Below are positions 1-8,900 of a stretch of DNA of 64,000 nucleotides, piece by piece. Every line of letters starts with the position of its first letter. Positions within the stretch are counted from its first letter, which is position 1. The stretch is taken from contig NZ_BOPA01000018.1 in the NCBI RefSeq assembly GCF_016863515.1, forward strand, positions 62,001 through 126,000, written 5' to 3'. The stretch comes from Micromonospora gifhornensis (GTDB lineage Bacteria > Actinomycetota > Actinomycetes > Mycobacteriales > Micromonosporaceae). The notes under the pieces are model-generated. The model ran no database searches. It was not told the origin of the DNA and saw nothing but the letters and a program-made list of their open reading frames with translations. The translations under genes were made by a program, and so were the position numbers.

Positions 1-2
1 TC

Positions 3-815
3 ACCCTGCGCATGCCGTTCGACTCCACACCGGCCCGGGAACTGTCCAGCCGGGTGCAGGAGGAGATCCTGCTGACCGCCCTGGAGACCTCGGCGCAGCT
101 CGCCCAGCGGTTCGGCCCGCACCCGGCGTACGCCGACACCCGCGCGGCGCGCGGTGAGCTGCACCCGGACCTGTGGGGCGCCGACGTCACCCAGGTGCAG
201 CGGTGGACGGCGCTGCGCGAGACGATCGCCGCGCACGGCCTGCGGAACTCGCTGCTGGTGGCCATCGCGCCGACGGCCACCATCGCCTCGATCGCGGGTT
301 GTTACGAGTGCATCGAGCCGCAGGTGTCCAACCTGTTCAAACGCGAGACGATGTCCGGGGAGTTCCTCCAGATCAACACCTACCTGGTACGCGAACTCAA
401 GGCGCGAGGGCTGTGGACCGCGCCGATCCGCGAGCAGATCAAGCGCGCCGAAGGATCGGTGCAGGGCATCGCCGAGCTGCCCGAAGAGGTACGGGAGTTG
501 TTCCGCACCGCGTGGGAGCTGCCGCAACGGGCGCTGATCGACCTGGCCGCCGCCCGTGCCCCGTTCATCGACCAGTCGCAGTCGCTGAACCTGTTCATGA
601 GCGCGCCGACCATCGGCAAGCTCTCCTCGATGTACCTGTACGCCTGGAAGTCCGGGCTCAAGACCACCTACTACCTGCGCTCGCGACCCGCGACCCGCAT
701 CCAGCAGGCCACCGTCGCCGTCACCCCGACCGTCACGCCGGTCGTCGCGGTGAGTGATGACGAAGCACTTGCCTGCTCCCTGGAGAATCCCGAAAGCTGC
801 GAGGCCTGCCAGTGA
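3..815 (+). CDS. nrdA: Ribonucleoside-diphosphate reductase large subunit, 3' part
   Basis: This is the C-terminal about 270 residues of the class Ia ribonucleotide reductase large chain, which reduces ribonucleotides for DNA synthesis. The gene enters from the left edge already open, so its start is missing. The visible part carries the family's active-site barrel segments: APTATIASIAGCYECIEP, the LFKRETMSGEF loop and SLNLFMSAPTIGKLSSMY, which precedes the conserved tyrosine region SGLKTTYYLRSR. The tail ends CEACQ, the CxxC pair that shuttles electrons from thioredoxin or glutaredoxin to the active site. The stop overlaps the GTG start of nrdB by 4 bases, so the two subunits are translationally coupled. 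It is a housekeeping gene and probably lies outside the secondary-metabolite locus. Confidence 0.95.
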   Translation, partial: TLRMPFDSTPARELSSRVQEEILLTALETSAQLAQRFGPHPAYADTRAARGELHPDLWGADVTQVQRWTALRETIAAHGLRNSLLVAIAPTATIASIAGCYECIEPQVSNLFKRETMSGEFLQINTYLVRELKARGLWTAPIREQIKRAEGSVQGIAELPEEVRELFRTAWELPQRALIDLAAARAPFIDQSQSLNLFMSAPTIGKLSSMYLYAWKSGLKTTYYLRSRPATRIQQATVAVTPTVTPVVAVSDDEALACSLENPESCEACQ

Positions 816-1864
816 CCACCGTCTCCGAATCCCACACCAGCACCGGCACCGGCTCGGGGGAGCAGCAGATGCTGCTCGACCCCGGCATGGACCTGACCCT
901 GCGGCCGATGCGCTACCCGCAGTTCTTCGACCGCTTCAAGGACGCGATCAAGAACACCTGGACCGTCGAGGAGGTCGACCTGCACGCCGACCTCGCCGAC
1001 CTGGCCAAGCTCTCCCCGGCCGAACAGCACCTGGTGTCCCGGCTCGTCGCGTTCTTCGCCACCGGCGACACCATCGTCGCCAACAACCTGGTGCTCAACC
1101 TCTACCAGCACATCAACTCCCCGGAAGGCCGGCTCTACCTGTCCCGGCAACTGTTCGAGGAGGCGGTGCACGTCCAGTTCTACCTGAACCTGCTCGACAC
1201 CTACGTGCCCGACGAGAAGCAACGGTACGAGGCGTTCGCGGCGGTGGAGAACATCCCCTCGATCGCCCGCAAGGCCGAGTTCTGCTTCAAGTGGATCGAC
1301 TCGATCTTCGAGCTGCGGGAACTGAAGACCCGCGCCGACCGACGGGCGTTCCTGCTCAACCTGATCTGCTTCGCCGCCTGCATCGAAGGACTGTTCTTCT
1401 ACGGCGCCTTCGCCTACGTGTACTTCCTGCGCTCCCGAGGGCTGCTGCACGGGCTGGCCTCCGGCACCAACTGGGTGTTCCGTGACGAGTCGATGCACAT
1501 GGCCTTCGCCTTCGACGTGGTCGACACCGTACGCGCCGAGGAACCCGACCTCTTCGACGCCGAAATGGAGCAGCAGGTGCGCGACATGCTCGCCGAGGCG
1601 GTCGACTGCGAGGTCCAGTTCGCCGCCGACCTGCTGGAGCAGGGCGTCTCCGGCATGCCGCTGGCCGACATGCGCCAGTACCTGCAACACGTGGCCGACC
1701 GGCGGCTGGCGGTGCTCGGCATCGAACCGATGTACGGCTCGACGAACCCGTTCGCCTTCATGGAACTGCAGGACGTGCAGGAACTGTCCAACTTCTTCGA
1801 ACGCCGCGTCTCGGCCTACCAGGTCGGCGTCACCGGCACAGTGGCCTTCGACGACGACTTCTGA
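812..1864 (+). CDS. nrdB: Ribonucleoside-diphosphate reductase small (radical) subunit
   Basis: This 350-residue protein matches the ferritin-like R2 subunit that stores the tyrosyl radical for NrdA. The segment FEEAVHVQFYLNLLDTY gives the E-x-x-H iron ligands (Glu117, His120) and, four residues on, Tyr124 in the place of the E. coli radical tyrosine Tyr122. A later DESMHMAF segment gives further iron ligands. The GTG start lies in the overlap with the nrdA stop. Length is typical of actinobacterial NrdB. An inverted repeat just downstream (1891-1937) probably ends the transcript. Confidence 0.95.
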   Translation: MTTVSESHTSTGTGSGEQQMLLDPGMDLTLRPMRYPQFFDRFKDAIKNTWTVEEVDLHADLADLAKLSPAEQHLVSRLVAFFATGDTIVANNLVLNLYQHINSPEGRLYLSRQLFEEAVHVQFYLNLLDTYVPDEKQRYEAFAAVENIPSIARKAEFCFKWIDSIFELRELKTRADRRAFLLNLICFAACIEGLFFYGAFAYVYFLRSRGLLHGLASGTNWVFRDESMHMAFAFDVVDTVRAEEPDLFDAEMEQQVRDMLAEAVDCEVQFAADLLEQGVSGMPLADMRQYLQHVADRRLAVLGIEPMYGSTNPFAFMELQDVQELSNFFERRVSAYQVGVTGTVAFDDDF

Positions 1865-1890
1865 TCCCGGTCTGATCCGATCCGCCGTTT

Positions 1891-1937
1891 CGGCGGTATG
1901 GCGGTCACCCACCCACCCGGATACCGCCATACCGCCG
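1891..1937. terminator. Inverted repeat between nrdB and the convergent VOC gene
   Basis: The arms at 1891-1905 and 1923-1937 (CGGCGGTATGGCGGT and its exact complement) pair perfectly over 15 bp around a 17-nt loop. The repeat lies 27 bp after the nrdB stop and 58 bp before the stop of the convergent gene, so it suits a bidirectional transcription terminator. There is no clear T tract, which is common in high-GC actinobacteria. Confidence 0.7.
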
Positions 1938-1994
1938 GGAAGCGGCATTCCACATCCCCGCCAGACCCGTCGGCGCTGTAGGGGCGACTACGCG

Positions 1995-2798
1995 TCAGGC
2001 AATCAGGACGCAGAATTCGTTCCCGTCGGGGTCGGCCATCGCCACCCGACCGGCGTCGCTCCGACCGGTCTCGCTCCGACCGGCGTCGGCTCGGCCGGTC
2101 TCGCTCAGACCGGTGTCGCCCGGGCTCGCACCCGGGTCGGCGTCGATTCGGGTTGCGCCGAGGGCGAGGAGGCGGTCGACCTCTGCCTGCTGGTCACCGC
2201 CGGGCGGGGGAACGAGGTCGAAGTGCAGGCGGTTACGGCCCAACCTCGGCATCAGTGGTGGGCCGCCCCAGGTGATTTTCGGGCCGCCGTGCGGCGATCG
2301 GATTGCGGTCTCCTGGTCCTGGTCCCACACCAGCGGCCAGCCGAGCGCAGCAGCCCAGAAGTAGCCGACCTGCTGGGAACCGTCGCAGGCCAGCGCGCCG
2401 ACGAACTCGCATTCGGCGAGGAAATTGTTGCCGGGCTCGATGACGCAGAACTCGTTGCCCTCGGGATCGGCGAGAACCACGTGCTCATCGTCGGGGCCCT
2501 GCCCGACGTCGACGTGCCGCGCGCCGAGCGCCAACGCCCTGGCCACCGTCTGCTGCTGGTCCTCCACGGAGGTGCTGGTCAGGTCGAAGTGCATCAGGTT
2601 CTGGCCGATTTTGGGCTCCTGACTCGCGAGGAAGCGAAGCCGGAAGCCGGTGTCGTCGGTGGGCAGAAGGGCGACTCCGTCGAGTGGATCGTCCGTCACG
2701 TTCCACCGCAGCAGTTCCGACCAGAAACGCGCGAGCCGCGACGGTTGATGGGCGTCGACGCAGAGCGCGAACAGGTGACATGCCATCTCGTTGCTCAT
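1995..2798 (-). CDS. Two-domain VOC (glyoxalase/bleomycin-resistance fold) protein
   Basis: This 267-residue protein holds two tandem VOC repeats. Each ends in the typical ADPEGNEFCV or ADPDGNEFCV strand, and each has a HFDL metal-site-like segment (LMHFDL in the first half, RLHFDLV in the second). Such proteins are dioxygenases, isomerases or ligand-binding resistance proteins, and the sequence alone does not say which. Near the C-terminus five pentapeptides of the type GRS(D/E)(A/T) are inserted inside the second domain, encoded by 15-bp tandem repeats (2047-2121). The ATG is preceded by GGAG. It lies at the left border of the biosynthetic locus, downstream of the large synthase and on the same strand. 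VOC-fold proteins are known to sequester some enediynes (the TnmS proteins of tiancimicin), so a resistance role is possible but unproven. Confidence 0.85.
   Translation of the reverse strand: MSNEMACHLFALCVDAHQPSRLARFWSELLRWNVTDDPLDGVALLPTDDTGFRLRFLASQEPKIGQNLMHFDLTSTSVEDQQQTVARALALGARHVDVGQGPDDEHVVLADPEGNEFCVIEPGNNFLAECEFVGALACDGSQQVGYFWAAALGWPLVWDQDQETAIRSPHGGPKITWGGPPLMPRLGRNRLHFDLVPPPGGDQQAEVDRLLALGATRIDADPGASPGDTGLSETGRADAGRSETGRSDAGRVAMADPDGNEFCVLIA
2047..2121. repeat. Five 15-bp tandem repeats inside the VOC gene
   Basis: Five degenerate 15-bp units (first unit CGACCGGCGTCGCTC) run head to tail. On the minus strand each encodes a pentapeptide close to GRSDA or GRSET. They interrupt the second VOC domain shortly before its last strand. 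They are coding microrepeats, not a CRISPR array, and probably form a flexible loop of variable copy number. Confidence 0.8.
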
Positions 2799-2834
2799 CT
2801 CCGCTCCGCAGACCGACCAGGCCGAACCGCAGCG

Positions 2835-2896
2835 CCGGCCCGGTCACCGTCGACCGAGCACGTCGACCACACCACCGGCCCGGTCACCGTCGACCG
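2835..2896. repeat. 22-bp direct repeat pair downstream of the large synthase
   Basis: The 22-bp sequence that begins CCGGCCCGGTCACCGTCGAC occurs at 2835-2856 and again at 2875-2896, 40 bp apart. The pair lies in the 157-bp gap between the stop of the 11.8-kb synthase gene and the start of the VOC gene on the same strand. Function is unknown; a duplicated regulator site or simple duplication would both fit. Confidence 0.6.
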
Positions 2897-2955
2897 CTGG
2901 ACGGAAGCGTAGGGCCGAGCCGCGACGGGCGCAGCTGAGTAATTGGCCTGAGCGG

Positions 2956-5900
2956 TCAGCGTCCGAACCTCCCGAGCAACTCCGACCCGATCGGGTGGTG
3001 CAGCAGGTGCAGGGGCGCGGCGTCGATGCCGGCCTCGGTGAGCGCCTGCGCGTACGTCGCCGCGGTCGCGTCGTCCACCAGGCCGTGTACCAGCGGCAGG
3101 TCCGCAGCGGTCGACCACAGTAGCGATTCCAACCGGCAGGAGGCGATCGTCCCGGGCAGCCCGAGCACGTTGCCGTCGACCGGCACCGGCGGCAGGTCTC
3201 CGGGTATGTCGCGTGCGGTCTCGCCGACGTGCAGGAGTCCACCGCCGACCACCAGGATGTCGTGGTCGCGGCGCATCCGGGTGAGGGCCTTCGTGGTGTC
3301 CAGTGCGGGCGGGAACGAGTCGTCCACCACGATGGTGCCGGGTGCCAGCCGGTCGACCTCGATCGGTGCGGTGGCCGCGCTCGTCGCCGCGATGATCACG
3401 TCCGCCGTGTAGCCGAGCGGGGCGATTCCCGGTGCCGACGGGCACACCTCGATGGTGCCGGCGAAGCCGTCCGCCCGCAGGCGCGCGGCGTGCTCGCCCA
3501 GTCGGGGCGCGGCGGCAGGAACGTCGCAGAGCACGAGTCGCGCGGGCTGCTCGGCACGGGTGAGCAACAGCCGCAGCGCCGAGAACCCGATCGAACCGAG
3601 ACCCACCACGGCGAGGTCGCGGCCGGCGAGGCTGCGCCCGGTGGCGGCCAGCGCGGCCTGCACCGTGCGGACGACGGAGACGACGGTGACGGCATGGCCG
3701 GTGGTCACCGCCACCCCGCTGCGGGTACGGCGCAGCACCCCGACGCCGTAGCCGGTGCGGGCGGGAATCATCCCGGCCAGCGACACGCAGCGGGCGCCGA
3801 GGCGGGCGGCCAGGTCCACCGCCTCGGCGGTCTCGTCGGCGAGGGCGTCCCCGGCGGCGGTCAGCTCGTCGGCGAAGCGGGGCAGGCAGACGAAGCCGGA
3901 GACGCCCAGCGGTGTGGTCAGCTGCTCCAGCAGACGCGGACGGCCACCGGGAAAGAGCAGTCCGCGTAGCTGGTCCCGGGGCAGGCTGCCGGCGGGCAGC
4001 CCGGCGATCGCGGCGAGCTGGGCCGGTGGCGGCAGGTAGCCGACGATGGCCGCAGCCAGCCTGGTCGATCGGCCGGGAATGGCAGTCGTCGCCGGCACGG
4101 TGGCGGCGTCACCGGTGACCACGGCAGGTGTGGCCGTCCGGTCCCCACGGGCCGGGTCGGTGCGCGCGGCGGCGGTCAGGTCGGCGCGGAGCCAGTCGGC
4201 GAGCCGGCGCAGCTCGGCCGGGGTGACTGTGACAGGACAGCCGCGCAGGGTGACCCGGAGCCCGTCCCGCTCGGGGCGCGCGGTCAGGAACAGGTCGGTG
4301 CCGAGGGGCGGTGGCGTCAGTTCACTGTCGGCGTCCCAGTCGAGGCTGAGCCGATCGGCACCACTCGGCACGGGCGGCGGCGCGGTGCGGGCGGAGAAGT
4401 CCAGGAAGCTGAAGAAGAACTGGGCTCCGATGGGCGTGCCGCCCGGGCCGGTGGGCACGGCCGCCGCGATCGACGGCGGGTCGTCGTACCGGCGGGCAGT
4501 GGCGACCTCGGCCCCGACGTGGGCGAGCTGTTCGGCGAAGTCGGCCGAGCCGCCCAGCCGTAGTGGCAGCATCGCCGCGCACGGGCCGAAGATCCGGTGC
4601 AGGTCCGGCAGCGGATGATCCCTTCCGGTCAGCGCCAGGCCGAAGACCAGGTCGTCCTGTCCGGTGAACCGGGCCACCGCCCGGTGGTAGGCGGTCAGCA
4701 CCGGGGCGTACAGGGTGGTCGCCGCCGAGGCGGCCAGCCGGCGCAGCCCGGCGACCACTGTCCCGTCCAGGGTGAAGCCGCAGACCGGCTCGGAGGTACC
4801 GCCCGGGTCGGGCGCGCTGCCGGGGGCGGGTAGCACCGGCGGCCGGTACGGGGTGCCGAAGCGTCCGCGCCACCAGCCGTGGGCGTCCGGGTCGGGTGGG
4901 CCGGCGGCCCGGTCGGCCAGCAGTTCGACGTAGTCGCGGAAGTGGGTGCGCAGCGGAGGCAGTCCGTCGGGCTGGTCGGCCATCAGCCGGTGGTAGACCG
5001 TCAGCAGTTCCTGGCCGAGCAGGGCGGCGCTGTAGCCGTCACCGATCAGGTGGTGGCCGTGCACCAGCAGGATGTGGTCATCGGGGGCGAGCCCCAGCAG
5101 TTGCAGTCGCAGCAGCGGCCAGGCCCACGGCTCGAAGCGACGGCGGCGCTCCTCGGCGACCAGGTCGCCCACCTCGGCGGGGTCGGCGACCGCCCGGTAG
5201 CCGACCGGTAACCGTAGCGAGGCGGGAAGTTCCTGCTGGACCGGGGGACGGACGCCGGCCGGAAAGACGGTACGCAGCATCGGGTGCCGGGCCACCAGCA
5301 GGTCGACGGCGCGTTGGAAGACGTCGCGACGGAGCCGGCCGCGCAGTCGTAGCCGGGCCAGCCAGGCGGTGCCGTCGCCCGGTGCGATGGCATCGGCGAG
5401 CAGGAAACCGCGCTGGGTGGCCGTCACCGGGTAGGGCCCGTCCGCGTCGGCGTGCACCGCCGGGCCGGTGACCCGGTCCGTGGCTGCCGCGGTGCGGCCC
5501 GTGCCGTCGGTGATGCGGCGCGTGGCGGTGGTGGCGTCGATCTCGGCGGCGAGGTCCCGCAGGGTTCGGTGCTGGTAGACGACGGTGGGGCTCGGCGTGG
5601 CCGGGAACTGTTCCTGGACGCGGGCGAAGACCTCCAGCACCAGGATGGAGTCGCCGCCGAGGGCGAAGAAGTCGTCGTCGGGCGCGATCGTCGGCAGGTC
5701 GAGCAGCTCACCCCAGATCCGGGCCAGCCTCGCCTCGGTCGCGGTGTATCCGCCAGCAGCGGCATCCGGATCGGCGGGTGTCGGGAGTCGCTGCGGGCCG
5801 GCGGTGGGTGCGAAGCCGGCGTGGGCGCGCAGCCGGTCCCGGTCGACCTTCCCGGTGACGGTCAACGGAAGCGTGTCGAGCAGGTGGATGCGCGCCGGAA

Positions 5901-8900
5901 CCAGTGGCTCCGGCAGCCGGGCGGCGAGATGTTCGCGCAACTGGGCCACCGTGGGCCCGGTTCCCGGCGTGGGGGCGACAAAGGCGTGCAGCCGTGGATG
6001 CGGCTCGGCCTGGTGCAGCACCGTCGCGGCGGTCACCGCCGGATGGGTACGCAGCACCGCCTCGATCTCACCTGGCTCCAGCCGGTACCCGTGGATCTTC
6101 ACCTGGTCGTCGAGCCGACCGAGGAACTCCAGGGTGCCGTCGGCGGTGGCGCGGACCCGGTCGCCGCTGCGGTAGTACCGTTCGCCGTCGAGCCGGGTGA
6201 AGGCGGCGACGGTCAGCACGGGCTCGTCGAGGTAGCCGGCGGTGACGCCGACGCCGCCGATCAGCAGCTCACCGGCTGTCCCGGGCGGACAGAGGTTGCC
6301 GTGCGGGTCGACCACGCGGATCCGGGCCCCGCCGACGGGTCGACCGATCGGCAGTCGGCGTACCGCCTCGTCGGGGCGGTTGTCGATCAGGTGCCAGGTG
6401 GTGTTGATCGTCGCCTCGGTGGGGCCGTACAGGTTGCTGATCCGGCAGCCGTCGCCGAACAGGTCGAGCCACCGGCGTACCGGCACCGGCGACAACTCCT
6501 CCCCGCCGACGTGCACCCACCGCAGGGCCGTCAGATCCGGCCGTACGCCCTCGCGGGTGGTGCGGTCCTCGGCGGTCCGCAGCAGCCGCTCCCACAGGGT
6601 GGGCACCGAACTCCACACGGTGAGCCGGTCCCGTTCCAGCCGGGACAGCAGCACCTGCGGGTCGCGCAGTTCCGATCGGGCGAAGGTGACCACCGTGGCC
6701 CCGACCAGCAGCGGTGCCAGGATCTGGCGGACCGAGGCGTCGAAGCAGATCGACGAGGTCTGGGCCAGCCGGTCACCGGCGTGATAGCCGAACGTGTCGA
6801 TGGCCCAGTCGAGGTAGTTCGTCATCGACCGGTGGGTGATCGGCACCCCCTTCGGCCGTCCCGTCGAGCCCGACGTGAAGATCACGTACGCGGTGTCGTC
6901 CGGCCGGACCGCCGGACCGTCGAACGAGACCGCCGGGCCGTCGAGCGTGGTCGCCGGGCTGTCGAGCAGGGTCATCGGGCCGTCGAGGTTGACCGCTGTG
7001 GCGTCGAGTCGGGCGACCGTGGCTGCGCAGTCGTCGTCGTGCAGCACCACCCGGACGCGGGCGCGGCGCAGTTGTCCGTCGAGCCGGGCCGGAGGATGGG
7101 CGGCGTCCAGCGGCACCCAGGCCGCTGCCGCGCGCAGGATCCCGACCACCCCGATGATCGAACTCGGGCCGGGGGCGGTGAGCAGCCCGACGTGGTCGCC
7201 GGGGCGTACGTTGTGGGCGAGCAGCAGCGCCGCCACCCGGTCGGCGGCCCGGTCCAGTTCCCGGTAGCTGACCGTACGCCGGCCGTCGGTGATCGCCGTC
7301 GCGTCCGGGGTACGCCGGCACACCGCCCGGATCCGGGCGCTGACGTCCCCGGCGGCGGGCTCCGGTCGTACGCCGCGATCCTGGTCGTCGGCCCGCTGCC
7401 GCCCGGCGGCGAGGTCGACAAGTTCCTGGTGGTGCTCGGCGGCGAGCCGGGCCACCGTCTGCCGCCGGAACAACCGCAGCGGGAAGTTCCAGGACAGCCG
7501 CAGTGTCGTCCCGGACTCCCACCACAGCAGGCTGAGCCCGGTGGCGGCGGAACCGGAGCCGGCCGCCGTCGGGGTGACCGTCACCGGGCAGTCGGGATCG
7601 GTGTCGACCGGGAACCGGGCGAAGCTGAACCCGGCCGGGCTGGCGGTACGCGGTCCGCTGTCGGTCGCGGGGAGCAGCCGGGCCAGGTCCAGGCTGGACA
7701 CCGAGCCGTGTCGTTGTGCCTCGGTCCAGGACCGTCGGAGGCGGTCGGCCAGCAGGGCGGCCGGCTCGGTCGGGTCCACCTCGATCAGCAGGGGCAGGGT
7801 GTCGGCGAACGGACCGACAAGTTGTTCGATGCCGGGCATCCGGGCGTCCCGGCCGGCGCGCGCCACGTTGACCGGCACCCGGCGCTGCCCGCTCCACCTC
7901 GCCAGGCACCGCAGATACCCGGCGAGCAGCAGGTGGAACAGGGAGACACCGGCTTCGGCGGCCCGCTCGCGCAGCCGCGCCACCAGCGCGGCGTCCAGTT
8001 CGTCGGTGTGGGTGACGCAGGGCGGGGCGGGCAGGCCCACCGGGTCACCGTCGTACCGCAGCCGCAGCGTCCATCCCGGATCGTCGAACGTCCGACGCCA
8101 CCAGGTCAGATCCGTCTCGCGGGGCGGGGCGAGGTCAGCGGCGAAGGCGGCGAAGCTGCCGGGGGCGGGCAGCACCGTGGAGGTGCGACCCGTCACCAGT
8201 GCGCTGTAGTCCGCCCAGAGTTGTTCGCTGAGCAGGTTGAGACTGAACCCGTCGGCGGCGGCGTGGTGCAGCACCAGGATCAGATGCGAGCGGTCGGGTC
8301 GTTCCTCGGCGAGCACCGCCCGCAGCGGCGGTTGCCGGGTCAGATCGACAGGCGTGTTGCAGAGCTGCTCCTCCAGGGTGGTCAGCTCACCGGCCAGTGG
8401 CCGCACGTCCAGGCTGATCGCGGCGGCGGCCGGAGGCACGATCACCTGCCGCGGGGCGGTGACGTCGGCGAGGAACCGTACCCGCAGCATCGGATGCCGG
8501 GCGACGAGGCCGGCCAGGGCCCGGTCGAGCAGTCGTACGTCGAGTGGCCCCGTGACGGTCTGCCGGACGAAGGCGTAACCGGCCACGCTCGGATGCAGGC
8601 GTTCGTTGACGAACCAGGCCCGCTGCACCGCCGTGAGGGCGAACGGCTCCCCGTCGGCGAGCGGCCCGCTCGGTGATCCCTCGCCCGCCGCCGGTCGTGC
8701 CACGCTCGACGGCTGCGCGGCCTGGTAGCCCGAGGGCTGCCCCGGAACGGTTTCCGCCCGCCCGCCGGCCGGATGGGCCGCAGGCTGGCCCGCGACGGTT
8801 TCCGCCAGCGCGGCGGCCAACGTGGCGACCGTGGTGTACTCGAAGAACAGGGTGACCGGCAGTTGCCGGCCGAGTTCGTCCTCCAGCCGTTTGACCAGGT

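Noticed and set aside
2047..2121. Tandem repeats considered as a CRISPR array
   Set aside because: The units are 15 bp, contiguous without spacers, and lie in frame inside a coding region.
5452..8676. Long open frame (over 1000 codons) antisense to the megasynthase
   Set aside because: It mirrors the third-base GC of the NRPS gene on the other strand, has low-complexity Arg/Gly/Pro-rich translation and no family motif.
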